Of a DNA stretch of 64,000 bases, positions 13,185 through 25,060 are shown piece after piece. Below the pieces are notes generated by a model. That model was not told the origin of the DNA. It searched no databases and was given only the letters and a program-made list of their open reading frames with translations. Each line of letters begins with the position of its first letter. Position 1 is the first letter of the stretch. The translations under genes were made by a program, and so were the position numbers. The stretch is taken from assembly GCA_022829145.1 (NCBI GenBank), contig CM040744.1, positions 3,470,001-3,534,000 of the forward strand, written 5' to 3'. This stretch comes from Albula goreensis (taxonomy: Eukaryota > Chordata > Actinopteri > Albuliformes > Albulidae).

Positions 13185-13194
13185 GTGAAACACC

Positions 13195-13812
13195 CCTCTA
13201 AACTATAGAGCTTCAGGTGTTACGAGGGTCAAACGCCCTTTAAACTATAGAGCTTCAGGTGTAACGAGGGTCAAACGCACTTTAAACTATAGAGCTTCAG
13301 GTGTAACAAGGGTCAAACGTCCTTTAAACTATAGAGCTTCAGGTGTAACGAGGGTCAAACGCACTTTAAACTATAGAGCTTCAGGTGTTACGAGGGTCAA
13401 ACGCTTTAAACTATAGAGCTTCAGGTGTTACGAGGGTCAAACGCACTTTAAACTATAGAGCTTCAGGTGTTACGAGGGTCAAACGCCCTTTAAACTATGG
13501 AGCTTCAGGTGTTACGAGGGTCAAACGCCCTTTAAACTATAGCGCTTCAGGTGTTACGAGGGTCAAACGCCCTTTAAACTATAGCGCTTCAGGTGTTACG
13601 AGGGTCAAACGCCCTTTAAACTATAGAGCTTCAGGTGTTACGAGGGTCAAACGCCCTTTAAACTATAGCGCTTCAGGTGTTACAAGGGTCAAATGCCCTT
13701 TAAACTATAGCGCTTCAGGTGTTACGAGGGTCAAACGCCCTTTAAACTATAGCGCTTCGGGTCTTACGACTGTCAAATGCCCTTTAAAATATAGAGCTTC
13801 AGGTGTTACGAA
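13195..13812. repeat. 42-bp minisatellite (AAACTATAGAGCTTCAGGTG)
   Basis: There are about 14.7 copies of a 42-bp unit, AAACTATAGAGCTTCAGGTG then TTACGAGGGTCAAACG and CCCTTT. Because 42 is divisible by three, the array is open for long stretches and encodes a 14-residue repeat (LNYRASGVTRVKRP), with one 38-bp unit near 13400 that breaks the frame. The last copies are the most diverged. Confidence 0.95.
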
Positions 13813-13819
13813 AGTGACA

Positions 13820-14158
13820 ATGTGGATATTTTCACCTAAGTGGAAAAAAGATGCGATTGGTGAGGATGCTGGGTTTTATTCTAACCCAGCGCTAGCTAAA
13901 GATGTTGCTGAGCCTAACACCAGGCCGAACCCCCAGCCCTCCTCGGATGAGGGTGGAGATCTCCGACGTAAAGTCAGGATGCTGTTGCTGCGGAAGCTTC
14001 CCGCTCTGCGTAATAAAATAAACGAGACTGTAATAAACCAGACCGGGGAGCTGGGGTCCGCGAGCGCCGACGCTCCGACCGACTGCAGATCTGCCAGCGC
14101 TTCCGTAGGGCTGAGAGACCGGGTTAAATCAATGTTCAGGCAGCTGCAGATTAAATAA
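13820..14158 (+). CDS. Unrecognised 112-codon ORF following the 42-bp minisatellite
   Basis: An ATG at 13820 with A at -3 opens 112 codons to TAA at 14156-14158. The residues begin MWIFSPKWKKDAIGEDAGFY, continue through LRRKVRMLLLRKLPALRNKI and end DRVKSMFRQLQIK. The composition is balanced, with Lys/Arg-rich amphipathic segments, and does not look like repeat translation, unlike almost every other ORF here. The frame is continuous with the upstream array but has no ATG there. I recognise no family. A splice-acceptor-like TTTTATTCTAACCCAG| at about 13876-13891 would allow it to be a 3' exon instead. No promoter or nearby poly(A) signal was found. It may be chance. Confidence 0.25.
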   Translation: MWIFSPKWKKDAIGEDAGFYSNPALAKDVAEPNTRPNPQPSSDEGGDLRRKVRMLLLRKLPALRNKINETVINQTGELGSASADAPTDCRSASASVGLRDRVKSMFRQLQIK

Positions 14159-14560
14159 GGGCTCCCAGGATGTGCAGTCTGAGCGCGTGCGGCTGCCCGA
14201 GAAGTGTTTGCCTGTTTATACTGCTGAGCTGGACGGATATGAGATCACATGACCCACCAATATCCCTCTGTTTCAGGACCAGAGTCAGAACTCTACAGGC
14301 TTCTGAAAACACCAGGGCTTAACGAGCTCTAATGAGCACTAACGAGCCCTAACGAAGCCCTAACGAAGCCTTTCATTCAGCAATTAAGTAATCCCCTCCT
14401 CGCCAGGGTGGGTAGCTCATTAATTACCCCGTTCATTTATTATTAACGTGCCCTGAATATCTGTTCCTTTTTTTATTGAATCATAAAGGATGTGTGACAT
14501 CATAATGGCTGATCTGGTGTTGCCGTGGAAGCACTGGGGATTGGGCTGCATGTGATTTTG
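14159..14560. promoter_or_regulatory. Candidate conserved non-coding element
   Basis: It contains TCAGCAATTAAGTAATCCCC, CTCATTAATTACCCCG and TATTATTAACG, clustered TAAT-core homeodomain motifs, in unique sequence. It is preceded by a small CTAACGAGC(C)CTAACGAAGC repeat at 14318-14370. This is inference. Confidence 0.35.
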
Positions 14561-14912
14561 CTCCTTACAGGTCTTGCTACGTGACTTTTTCCACACGGTG
14601 CTGTTCTATACCGAGCTCAATAACACGGCAGCTACTCTCACAGCCCAGTCTCTGAAATCTCCAGAGATCTCACCACGCTCTCGTCTCACCGCCTGGGAGC
14701 AGCACTTACCGCAGCAGCTATAACTAGGCCAGGGACTTGGGCAGCTCAAAGTCTGCTCAGATTGTCAGAGCACGGCTGATGAAAGAGAGACCTGCTTCAC
14801 ACAGGCCCATTCACCCTCCAATAGCAGGCTGTGTCTTACAGTAAATCTGTAACTGAACAATTGAACTTGAAGTCACAGAGTGCAGACGATTGGTTAGGAA
14901 ATTCTTTTTGCA

Positions 14913-14917
<5 letters not shown>

Positions 14918-14943
<26 letters not shown>

Positions 14944-14956
14944 TGGCCACACAGGC

Positions 14957-15002
<46 letters not shown>
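14918..15002. repeat. Paired (CA)n microsatellites
   Basis: Two CA tracts are separated by TTGGCCACACAGGCGGA. Confidence 0.95.
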
Positions 15003-15003
<1 letters not shown>

Positions 15004-15294
15004 GCCCACACATGCGCCACTGCGCTCATTTACATGTTCAGCTGGGCTGTCAGACATAGCTAATGCTAACGCTAATGCATGGTAATGGGAGACGCCCTGA
15101 AGAAAACTCGCCGTAATGAGATACAGGGGGCATGAGTTACAGACCTGTCAACAATGAGGGAGAGAGGAGGCAGAGCAGGGCGAGAGAGAGACTGCACTGT
15201 AACGCCTGTGCTTTGAGAGAATAATGCAAGTGCAGAAGTGGGGGCAGTGGCTCTGTCCTCTGTGTGGACCGGCACCCTCCCTCCCATAAGGATG

Positions 15295-15580
15295 GACAGA
15301 CAGACAGACAGATGGATGGATGGATGGATGCGGATGGCCCTGTATTTACTGCTTTGTGTGATAAAAGCTCTGCCTCAGCCCTGAAGATTTCATGAAAGCA
15401 TTTAACTCTCAACCTTTTCTCCTGCCAAAGCCTAGACTGTGACTTACCATTAACTCTCACCTAGAGAGAGAGAGAGGGAGAGAGGGAGGGAGGGAGGGTG
15501 AGAGAGACAAAGAGAGAGATAGAGAGGGAGGGAAATAGAGAGAGAGGGAGGGAGAGAGAGAGAGGGAGAGAAAGGTGAAA
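15295..15580. repeat. (GACA)n/(GGAT)n and GA-rich repeats
   Basis: GACAGACAGACAGATGGATGG lies at 15295-15330, and a degenerate (GAGAGGGAGG)n tract at 15462-15572. Confidence 0.9.
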
Positions 15581-15675
15581 TTTCACACCACAAACATCAA
15601 ATTTCTGTCCTCGCTATTGTTGGGATGAACAAAGCAGTGCAGAGATTTACACATTAAACTGCATCTGATTCCTCT

Positions 15676-15880
15676 CTCTATTGCTCTCTCTCTCTCTTCC
15701 TCCTTCACTCTCTCTATCGCTCTCCCTCTCTTTCTCCTTCACTTTCTCTATCTCTGCCTCTTCTCCTTCATGCCTGCTTGCTGTCTTGTGCTTTTTCCCA
15801 CTTACTCTCTTTCTGTCAGTTGCTTTTCTCTGCCTTTTGTTTCATATTTGCCTGCTCTCTTTCTCTCCCTCTCCCAGGCT
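15676..15880. repeat. CT-rich repeat
   Basis: This is a degenerate CTCTCTCTCTTCCTCC tract. Confidence 0.85.
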
Positions 15881-16001
15881 CTAGATAATGAGACAGACAC
15901 AGGGTGACAGTTCTGAATGGCTTTTCCTTTTGGAGCCACAAAATACAGTGGCGTTTGAAAGCTGAATAGAGAGCGTTTGTGGCAGTGTTTGTGTATGCGT
16001 G

Positions 16002-16060
<59 letters not shown>

Positions 16061-16144
16061 GTCCACAAACTGATCAAGCTGTGCTGAATGAAGTGGTAAT
16101 AGCACACACACACACACACACACGCGCACACACACACACACACA
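16002..16144. repeat. Converging (TG)n and (CA)n tracts
   Basis: (TG)n at 16003-16058 is followed 40 bp later by (CA)n at 16102-16143. The two are complementary and could form a 40-50 bp hairpin with an approximately 45-base loop. Confidence 0.92.
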
Positions 16145-16159
16145 TTGACCTTCCTGTCA

Positions 16160-16442
16160 ACTGCAGAGAGCCTTTGCTTACTTCCTGTCCACTGCAGAGA
16201 GCCTGTGCTTATTTCCTGTCCTCTGGAGAAAGCCTGTGCTTACTTCCTGTCCACTGCAGGGAGACTGTGCTTACTTCCTGTCCACTGCAGAGAGCCTGTG
16301 CTTACTTCCTGTCCACTGCAGAGAGCCTGTGCTTACTTCCTGTCCTCTGGAGAAAGCCTGTGCTTACTTCCTGTCCACTGCAGAGAGCCTGTGCTTACTT
16401 CCTGTCCACTGCAGAGAGCCTGTGCTTACTTCCTGTCCTCCG
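16160..16442. repeat. 31-bp minisatellite (CTTACTTCCTGTCCACTGCA)
   Basis: There are about nine copies of TGCTTACTTCCTGTCCACTG plus CAGAGAGCCTG. Every third to fifth copy carries CTCTGGAGAAAG instead of CACTGCAGAGAG. Each unit has a TTCCTGT ETS-like core. Confidence 0.95.
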
Positions 16443-16889
16443 TAGTGGGGGGAGTGGTGGTGGAGTGGCACAGAACCGTGTCAGCATCTGTAATCACCTC
16501 AGAGCGCACTTCCAGGGCTGCCCTCCCCGGCCACATCCTGCCGTTAATGGAGTAGCCTTCCTGCAGCCGGCCGGCCGGACGCTGATGCTAACACTAACAC
16601 GCCGTGCCCCACAGGGGCCACGACCGCAACGCTAATGCGATAGCCTGCTTCCCGTGCCAGCCCGCCCTCTCCTCTCCCCCACCTGAACCTCTGTCCCCCA
16701 TTACCCCCCGTGCCCCCACGGGCAGAGAGGGTTGGATGGACTGTGGTGGGGCCACTCTATGAAGGGTGGGGCAATGAGGTGATGAAGGCTAATTTCATTA
16801 CAGCAGCTTATCAGTCTGCAGTGAACATAAATCTGCCCTCAGCTGCAGAACACTGCTGACTGCCATGTCTATAATGTGATTACATTCTG

Positions 16890-16922
<33 letters not shown>

Positions 16923-17150
16923 GGAGACAGTGATCGTATATCCATGAGTACGTGTGTGTATGAGCGCACAAGTGTGTGTTTGCGTTTTCTCAAACATTCT
17001 TTCGCACCTGCGAAAAGCCGGACAGGTGAGACCAGACCTCTTGACACAAGGAGAGAAGCGGCGCTGGCGACGCAGGAAGTCTGATGAACGAGGAAGTAAA
17101 TTGCGCTGTGGAGCATCGCAGGCTCCGGCGGCGTGCTCCAGCGAAGCCGA
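16443..17150. other. GC-rich unique sequence with a (TG)n tract
   Basis: 16460-16720 is GC-rich, with CCGGCCGGCCGG. (TG)n lies at 16890-16920. No gene was seen. Confidence 0.55.
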
Positions 17151-17480
17151 GTCTCATTACCGCCACTGATAAGGAGGGCTTTTTAAACACATAAACACAC
17201 TGATTGGGAAACGGGGCTTGACTGAAACCCCAGGGTTTAAATAAATACTTTAGCGGTGAAGTGCTTTTAATTACTACGCTGTTTGTACTGCCGCATTGAA
17301 TGTTTGAACTATCATTCAGGACAAGCTAATTAGGACTGATTTTTCTACTATGTAATTATTAATAACCAAATTGTAATTAGACAGCTGTTTGGGAGCGGAG
17401 CGACAGCCTGTGTTAGCTGACGCTAACATGATTACCCTCTTGGCACATTTACAACAGCTCTCAGAGTGGAGCTCAGAGAG
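17150..17480. promoter_or_regulatory. Candidate conserved non-coding element
   Basis: It contains AAGCTAATTAGGACTG, ATGTAATTATTAATAACC and TTGTAATTAGACAGCTG, three TAATTA-type sites within 80 bp, in unique sequence. This is inference only. Confidence 0.38.
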
Positions 17481-19200
17481 AGAGCTGATTCATTTCACCA
17501 GGACGTATATTTATTTAATTTTATTCAACTCATTTTTTTTTTTTTTTTTTAACAAGATTTTCGCGAAAAGGTTCTTGGTTATTGAGGGCTCAGAGGGTTG
17601 TGTCAGGGGAGGGGTTTCAGTGAGGGGGAGGCGGGGTCAAGTAGATGGCCTGGTTCTAATTGGAGGAGGTCTGTGGGGGCGGGGCTGAGGACGTCTCGAA
17701 GATGTAGGCTGGGTTTGCCTCTGGAGACACTGTGGATGCTGTTTTGCTCGATGAAAAGAGTGATGCGAAACTAAACACAGAGCAGTGTGGAGCAGCCGGC
17801 TCTCATGTGCCAGTTTGGGATTAATTAACCATCCTTACTGAGAGTGGGAAGGGAACGGAAGGGGTGGCAGGACCGGAGAATGTGCTTCACGGCGGCTGCT
17901 TTAGTCTCACAGCTTTATTACCCAAGGCCCTGTGTTCTTTAACGTGCCAGTCTGCTCCTACTTTACCCTCAGAAACAGTCACCGCACACAAGCAGAGCGT
18001 GGTGACATGGGAGCTTATGAAACTGCGTGGAAACTCCATGCCTCTCATGTGCTCTGTAGCTTTATAAACAAGACGGTTACGTAAGGCAAAGAACTCCACG
18101 ACGTAAAGCCTCGGCCAAGTCTCTCTCATTCGTACAATGGACACCTCAGAGGGTGTTATGCCACTTAGATCACGGTTACTTGCAAGGTGTGGTCATTTCA
18201 ATATATTGTCAATTTTTTTGGCTCAAAATATGATTATTTTAAGAGATATCCTATCACTATAGATGATAGGCACTACTTTACGCTGGAGTAGGCAGCCGTT
18301 TCCTGAACTCAAAGCCAGTTGTTAGATGTTCTGGAACTGTCAAGTTTCGAAATGCCCGTTGGTCACATCTAGTCACAGAAAATATTCCCACAGACACATG
18401 CTGCGAGTTCAGAGAACTGCTATCACATTTTGCTGCCCAAGCAAGGTAGGTTTAGTGGCTACAAGTGATTATCTTTAGGTTTTTTTTCAAGGTTTCCTTT
18501 TTTTTTTTTCATTTATGACATCCAGTCCTCAAATGTTTTTTCCTCACCAAGTAAATTGGTCCATTGTGGTTTTTAAACTTTTAAGCTTCAATGTTAGCTA
18601 ACAAATGAGTTAAAATGTTAATGAGTGAACGAAACAGCTGACCGTTATTGACAAGGTTACGGTTGGCATGGTTACCATTGTATCGCCGCAGCATATTGAT
18701 TAAGAACGGTGATAAAACTTTTGACCTGGCCTACGTTCAAGGTGTCCAGGCTATAAGAATTTAATCGACACCTGCCAGCCAATCAGAAACATGGATTTTC
18801 TGTATCCGTGATATAAGTAACATTTGTAAAATATTTGAAGGCGTATGTCACAACATGAGGGAAATCGTTTTGGGAGGAAGTCCAAAAATTGACTTCTGCA
18901 GTCAAAATACCTCTACATTTTCAGAAATGTATATATATATTTTTATGTGTATCTATATAACCCCCCCACCCACCCTAGCCCACCCACTCTCAGCAGGGTC
19001 CTGATACACTATCTGCCCTCACAGTAAAAATAATAAAATATAAGATAATACAAAAATAACTGTAAAGTTTGTGTAAAAGAGTGTGTGGGACTGGGTAACC
19101 TGTCCCAGTGGCCTGACTTATGCAATTTCAATGAACAGTAAAACAGGGCCATGACAGACACAGGAAACAAGTGAGACAGGAACAAAAGCTGCACTTCCTG
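17481..19200. other. Unique intergenic sequence, no gene seen
   Basis: It contains a T20 tract at 17527-17550 and G-rich sequence at 17600-17690. 18180-18960 is AT-rich and featureless. I find no exon. Confidence 0.55.
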
Positions 19201-19203
19201 TCA

Positions 19204-19392
19204 GACTGGGAGAGGGAGCGAGAGAGAGAGAATTAAGGAGTAGAGAGAGACACAGGGAGGGAGGGAAAGAGGGAGCAAGGAGAGAGAGAAGGCATGAGGA
19301 TAGAGAGAGGCAGAGAAAGAGAACCAAGAGAGGGAGAGAAAAGCAAAGGGAGGAGGGAGACTGAGAGAGAGGGAGAAATAAAGAGCGACAGA
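19204..19392. repeat. GA-rich repeat
   Basis: This is a degenerate GAGAGAGGGAG tract. Leucine/serine-rich ORFs on the minus strand are artefacts. Confidence 0.88.
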
Positions 19393-19663
19393 CAATGGTG
19401 TCGGGCCTCATTAATGGAGTCTAGAACCTTCCACCCCTGTGGAGGAGAGGGGGGAAAGTTTGTGCAGAGGTGAGGGGGACCGTTTGTGGATGAAAGGCAG
19501 TTTTGGGGGGGACGTTGGTCTGCCTGCGCCCCATTGCTCCCTCTCTTATTTCCATCAGGGCCTTTTTGTTGCCGTGCACACAGGGGACCCGCCAAAAAAG
19601 CTTTCGCTTGGCTTTCCACTTTCAGCTATGGCCCAATCAGCCGCCAGACAAAAGCATGTCCTG

Positions 19664-19800
19664 TGAGAGGGCTTTACCTGCAGGGGGCGCCGTGCAGCTG
19701 CTCCACTTACACTGAGACACCCTCACACTCACGGAGAGGCCTTCACCTGCGGGGGGCGCCACCCCGCTGCTCCACTTACACTGCGACACCCACACACTCA
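19664..19800. repeat. Two-copy tandem duplication (about 67 bp)
   Basis: CCTGCAGGGGGCGCC...CTGCTCCACTTACACTG is repeated with a few changes. The GGGGGCGCC core is a CTCF-like half motif, which I note without claiming function. Confidence 0.8.
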
Positions 19801-19801
19801 T

Positions 19802-19948
19802 AGCATACATGCATACATACATACATACATACATAACAGGTATAATAACGAAGAACGAGAAGATGAATGCTGTAATAAGCAAATAGATGGAATTTTCTAT
19901 GATACATTTTTATTATTATTATTATTTTTGTTGTTGTTGTTGCTGTTG

Positions 19949-20003
<55 letters not shown>
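19802..20003. repeat. (CATA)n and (TTG)n/(TTA)n microsatellites
   Basis: CATACATACATACATA lies at 19807-19836. ATT, then TTG, then a 16-unit TTA tract lie at 19907-20003. Confidence 0.93.
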
Positions 20004-21030
20004 CTGTGCTAATAGTAGTAGCCACAGCAGTAGTAGAAGTAGTATTTTTGTATACATAGAGACAATCCTAAGCCTCCCTTTTATGTACAGAGACTGAATG
20101 TCCGCTTTATGAGGTGATAGCGGTTTCATGTTTCCACATTTCTACAGGGACATGAGCCAATCAAACACAGAGGTGAAGATGACCTCATACTCCCAGGTGC
20201 AACCATCGCTTCACTACACTGTCCTCAGGTTGACCTGAACAGTCCGCCATCTTCTGCTGCATTCTATGACAGTCTGAGATGCTGTTTTTATTACTGCGTG
20301 GGGGGCATGCTGGGAGCACCGTCTGGCTAACCAGAGGCAGCGACCAATCCGTTTAACAGACACCTTCTCAGTAAATGTTATCAGCCAATCACCATCCGTA
20401 GAACCTGAGTAGGACAGTTAATGCAGCTCTCTGCAGTTTGCTGTGATCATCTTGAACACAGCCTCAAGCTCTGTATAGTGATGTTGATGGAATATACAGG
20501 TATACAGGTAATATCCAAAGGTGTACAGGTGAAATTTACAGGTATACAGATGGGATCTGTAGGTTTACAGAGGTATATCAGAAGCACACAGGTGTATCAG
20601 CATGGTGGTCAAGGTGCTGCTGGGAAGGTAAGTACAGTGTCACTCAGGTAGGTGTACCTGTGGGGGTTTGTATTTCCCATAATCCCCTCTGTTTTTACAT
20701 GGCTGAAAGGGCATATGACATCAGCTGATACTCAGAAAACCACACCCACAAAGTAGCTGCAAACTCCTCCAGCTTGTTACCGTAGCGACTGCAGACTCAG
20801 GGACCCCCGCCACGGATCACATGACAACGCCCGTCAAGCGTTCCCACAATGCCTCTGCTCTGTCAGGTCAAGCAGAGCCAGTCATAAGCCATCTCCACGG
20901 CAACACAGGCTTCCCCCCGAGCCATAATCATATCCCCCTGTTCTCCTCTCTCTCTCTCTCTCCCCTTATTTATTTCTCTTTTCTCCTTCACTCCTTTCCT
21001 CTCATTTTTTTTTGTTCATAATATCTTTTC
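20004..21030. other. Unique intergenic sequence with ACAGGTATACAG motifs
   Basis: 20495-20620 holds loose ACAGGTATACAGGT-like repeats and 20945-21005 is CT-rich. There is no gene. Confidence 0.6.
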
Positions 21031-21139
21031 GGAAACGTGATTTTCGGCACTAATTGGTACCTTCCTCTCCTTCCTATCAAGCAGCAAGGGTCAATTCATC
21101 TCTGCCCCCCCTTCCCTCCCCCCCCCCCCACTGCCCTCC

Positions 21140-21330
21140 CCAGTCATCAGGATTTAATCAGGGCGGCAGAAATGTGGACGGCGTCATTAGCGGATGAGGG
21201 CCGCTGGAGCCTGCATCGCTACTCTGTTGGCGGCCGCGATAACGGCGCATGCACTGCGTCTGATTTATGCAGCCGAACCCAACACCCTTTAACAAGGCCC
21301 ACATGGAGGGCGGGGGGCATTAATCATAAG
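21140..21330. promoter_or_regulatory. Candidate conserved non-coding element
   Basis: CpG-containing unique sequence with AGGATTTAATCAGGGCGG, GCGTCATTAGCGGATG and GGGCATTAATCATAAG lies between C-runs. This is inference. Confidence 0.35.
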
Positions 21331-21761
21331 TGCATTGTCTGCCCGGCCGCAGAGAGCGGGGTGGGCGGGGCAGGTCTTAGCCCTCCCCCATGGCAGGGCG
21401 ATTAGGCGCTTTCACGAGCTCCAATCGTTTTGGGCTGGGGGGAGTGGGATGGAGGGGGAGGCTGAACAATTCATTAGCCCCACCCCCTCTCCCAGTAACC
21501 TCTCCCACACCCCTGTGGTGGGAGGTAGGAGTCAGTAATTGGACAGTGAGCTCTAAAAGTATGTGTGAATGGAACTGGGAAATAGTATTGCTCCCTGTCC
21601 AACCCCCGACCCCCCCATCTCACTGCACCCCACCACCGCCGCACCCCAAATCCACTCATGTTTTACAAGCCAACCCTTTAAATGGAGAAGGAGACACACA
21701 TTCCCCTGCTGTTTGAGGTGAATGGCAGTTTGGGCTCAGGAATTGGGCGGGGAGGGAGGCA

Positions 21762-22084
21762 TATATAACACCTGAAATAAAGCATTCATAACACAGTCAT
21801 AAATGCTGTATAAACATTCATTCATAATTAGTGTCATAAAGCATTTATTCAACATTTATGCCATTTATGTCAAAATTTGAAGTAAGGAATATCAGACAAC
21901 AGAAGAAAAAAGTGTCTGTGACTTTTTTTGCCATTTTAGCAACTGTGAATGTGATGTGTCAGATTCCACATTTATTTCACAAATTATATAAATATTTAAT
22001 AGATACTCTGCAAAGACAGTTATGAATGCTGCTAAATCCCTATAAATGTGTTATGAATGCTTTATGAAGGTATTATACATGGTT
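21762..22084. mobile_element. Foldback MITE with about 30-bp inverted ends
   Basis: The left end TATAACACCTGAAATAAAGC then ATTCATAACACA is matched by the reverse complement of the right end (TATAATACCTTCATAAAGC then ATTCATAACACA). The interior is AT-rich with repeated CATTTATG/CATAAAT motifs and no ORF. It is of the size and structure of a non-autonomous DNA transposon. The family is not assigned. Confidence 0.65.
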
Positions 22085-22394
22085 ATGTAACTCTACCTTT
22101 AAGAAAAAGCATTTCCTACAGTTCTCACCATATTTTCTGAGACATAATGATGGCTGTTTACCCAGGGGCGGGGACAGCTCCTCTGATTGGACTAGAGTCA
22201 ATCAAATACACAATTCCGTCGAACCTGATGTCAGTCTCTTCAAAGGCATAAGCTATTCAGAATGAAACAAACATATTCCGAAGGACGTTTGCTCGTTTGC
22301 CTCCAAAAAGTATGACTCATTCAAAGAAAATTCCGTTGTCGTATGAAAGTCTGTTTGGATTGATTTGATTCCAGTCTCATATCAGAGGTGGTCC

Positions 22395-22602
22395 ATTCAC
22401 CCTTTCACATCTCACCCTCTCACACTCTCACATCTCACCCTCTCACCCTCTTGGTGTCTCACCCTAACCCTCTTGGCGTCTCACCCTCTCACGTCTCATG
22501 CACTTGCCGTCTTGCCATCTCACCCTCTCACCCTCTCAAGTCTCACCCTCTCATGTCTCACTCACTCACCGCCTCGTCATCAAACCCTCTCGGCATCTCA
22601 CA
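22395..22602. repeat. Degenerate (TCTCACCC)n repeat
   Basis: It is composed of TCTCACCCTCTCAC units with TTGGCGTC and CATG insertions. Confidence 0.88.
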
Positions 22603-23725
22603 GAAGAGCATGCGTTCAGTTAGCATGGCACACACCACTTCCTTTTTACTGACATCGTCAATTACGCACACGGCCAATCATGGTCCACCGCCATTTCCTT
22701 TCCAGTTAACTGCACAACACAGGCGTGACACAGGCGTGACACAGGCGCAGCAGCTCTGCGGATATCTTACTGGCGCATAATTACCACCAGCAAATCAAAC
22801 GCACTCAGCCCTAAAACTTGAATATAGTAATTAATTAATACTTAAACATACGTTCAGTTTGAGTGTGCTTTGCCCAGTTTGAGTTACAGATCTCCAGTTG
22901 CAATTCATTCTTGCCAAGCCCATCCTCTCCTTCTTTATCCTCCCCTCGCTCTCTCCCTCCCTCTATCTCCCACTCTCTCCTCCTCGCTCTCCCTCTCTCT
23001 CTTTATTTCTCTCTCTTATTAATATGGATTGCTGTGTACATTCATCACCTGTATTTTATGGGATGTTAAGATGAACGAGTAGAGTGAATCTGGCTGGATA
23101 CCACGGAGGGCACTTCCTGTAAAACTTCCCGGATGCCTCATTAGTAATTTACTCTCAAATTCATCACAGTGCCCCGCCACCCCCAACCCCACCCCGCACC
23201 TCTGCGTCTGTCCAATTAAGCATCAGGGCGAGAGGACGGGGACGCAGTAAAAGAGTAAACAGGTCTTGATGCGGGGGCCCTGTATTAATTGGGCCAAAGA
23301 CTCCCCCGGCCCCCCACATAAAGAGAAATGGCAGAGGCTGTTTATTAGACCGCAGAAAGGTCAGCTTGACTAATGTCCCAGAATGTAATGAATGCTGAGT
23401 AATAGGCAGACCGGGTCTGCAGGCCTGCCGAGGTGAGGCTGAGGGATTTTACAGGCACGGTAATGTATGAGGCCGTCCCTCTGTGGGGACCCAGCCTATT
23501 ATTCCAGCAGGAGAGCGCTCCGAGCCGAGCGACCTGCCCCCCGTTTTATCCACCTATCCCACTACAACTCCCCTGATCTACCCCCAAACAACAAAAAACA
23601 CAAAACTCCCTTATGCCCCCACTGAACCACCCCCACCCCCCACCCCCACAACAACAAGACACACTTTCATAAAGAATTTTTTCACAGGGTAATTTTTGTC
23701 ATTTCCATTTGGCGCTGGGTGGAGG
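22603..23725. other. Unique intergenic sequence; possible conserved stretch at 23080-23480
   Basis: 22915-23015 is CT-rich. 23080-23480 is unique with GCCTCATTAGTAATTTACTC, TGTCCAATTAAGCATCAG and TGTATTAATTGGGCC, resembling a non-coding element. C/A-rich sequence follows at 23570-23660. Confidence 0.4.
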
Positions 23726-23726
23726 A

Positions 23727-23731
23727 TGTGT

Positions 23732-23763
<32 letters not shown>
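23727..23763. repeat. (TG)n microsatellite
   Basis: This is a short TG tract with one TA interruption. Confidence 0.92.
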
Positions 23764-23767
<4 letters not shown>

Positions 23768-24689
23768 GGGCATTGCAGGTGTATATGTGTGTGAACTGTA
23801 ATGTACATAGTCATGCTGTGGACTCCATAGGTTCCTGTTCTGGTGTCTGTTTTGTCCCTATCTGGGTGAAAATGGGAATACACAGCGCCCTCTTGTGGTG
23901 GCTCATTGTTGGGGGAGGCAGCTGCAGTTCAGTGGACATTCCCTCTGGTGGGGAGACAAGGTACTGCAGGGTAGGAGGGCAGAACTCACCTGATGTAACA
24001 CCTGCCCAGTGGGCGTGTCTCTCATAAGCCCGTGCATACCTGCCAGGGCTCAAGAGGGACTCCGCCCATGTCTGCCATGAGTGACAAGCCTTTCCAGTGA
24101 ACTAGCCAATCAGAAGACCGTTTAAGTGTTTTAGGGTGTGGCAAGATGTCTCCTAGTGATGGGGAGAGAGCTTTGGGAGTGCACTCTTTCAAACCAATCA
24201 CACATTCTGCTTTGGAAAGCCAGGTATTTTGGTAAAATATCAACTTTGCTAAAACTTTGTTAAAACCCTGTTAACCAATGTTTACAAACAATAAGTAGAA
24301 TATCCAGTCATGTGCCCAAATATCAAAATGGCTCATATTTTGTCTGCATGGCAAATAAATAATTTAACATTGTTGATCAAGTTTTACTCAAGTGAATGTG
24401 GGTTGCCAGGTTTTAAACAAATGAATTTGGCTTATAAGGTTCATTAACAACTGATTGTGGATTATGAGGTTTTACATAATTTAAAGGTGCCTCCTAAGCT
24501 TTCAGCAAGATAATGTGGGTTATTGGGTTTTACCCCCAGGATTCCAGCCCACCACTTTTCCGTTTCTGGTTTTCATTAATGATGTGACAGGTTACCCCCT
24601 CCCATTTGCTAAAAATGACATGACAATTAATCACAGGTGCAAAACTCTGGAGAAGTTTGTAACTCAGGGAGATTGTGTTCCTCATGTGG
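23764..24689. other. Unique intergenic sequence, no gene seen
   Basis: 24230-24540 contains recurring ...GGTTTTA... and AACTTTGTTAAAACCC motifs of unknown origin, perhaps an old element. There is no ORF of interest. Confidence 0.5.
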
Positions 24690-24819
24690 GGAGGTGTGTG
24701 TGTGTGTGCATATGAGTGTGTGTGTGCGTGCATGTGTGTGTGTGTATGTGTGCGTGTGTGTGTGTGCATGTGTATGTGAGTGTGTATGTGTGTGTGTGTA
24801 TGTATTTGAGTGTGTATGA

Positions 24820-24852
<33 letters not shown>

Positions 24853-24873
24853 TGTGTATGAATGTGTGTGTGT

Positions 24874-24914
<41 letters not shown>

Positions 24915-24931
24915 TGTGTGAGTGTGTATGA

Positions 24932-24970
<39 letters not shown>

Positions 24971-25001
24971 AATGTGTCTGTGTGTATGTGAGTGTGTATG
25001 A

Positions 25002-25053
<52 letters not shown>

Positions 25054-25060
25054 AAGTGTG
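24690..25060. repeat. Compound (TG)n array with GAGTGTGTATGAATG units
   Basis: TG tracts are interrupted by GTGAGTGTGTATGAATGTGT at about 35-60 bp intervals. The ORFs are artefacts. Confidence 0.95.

Noticed and set aside
13385-13819. 42-bp array as a coding 14-residue repeat
   Set aside because: The only start in frame is GTG, and the frame is opened by a single 38-bp unit. There is no evidence that it is translated.
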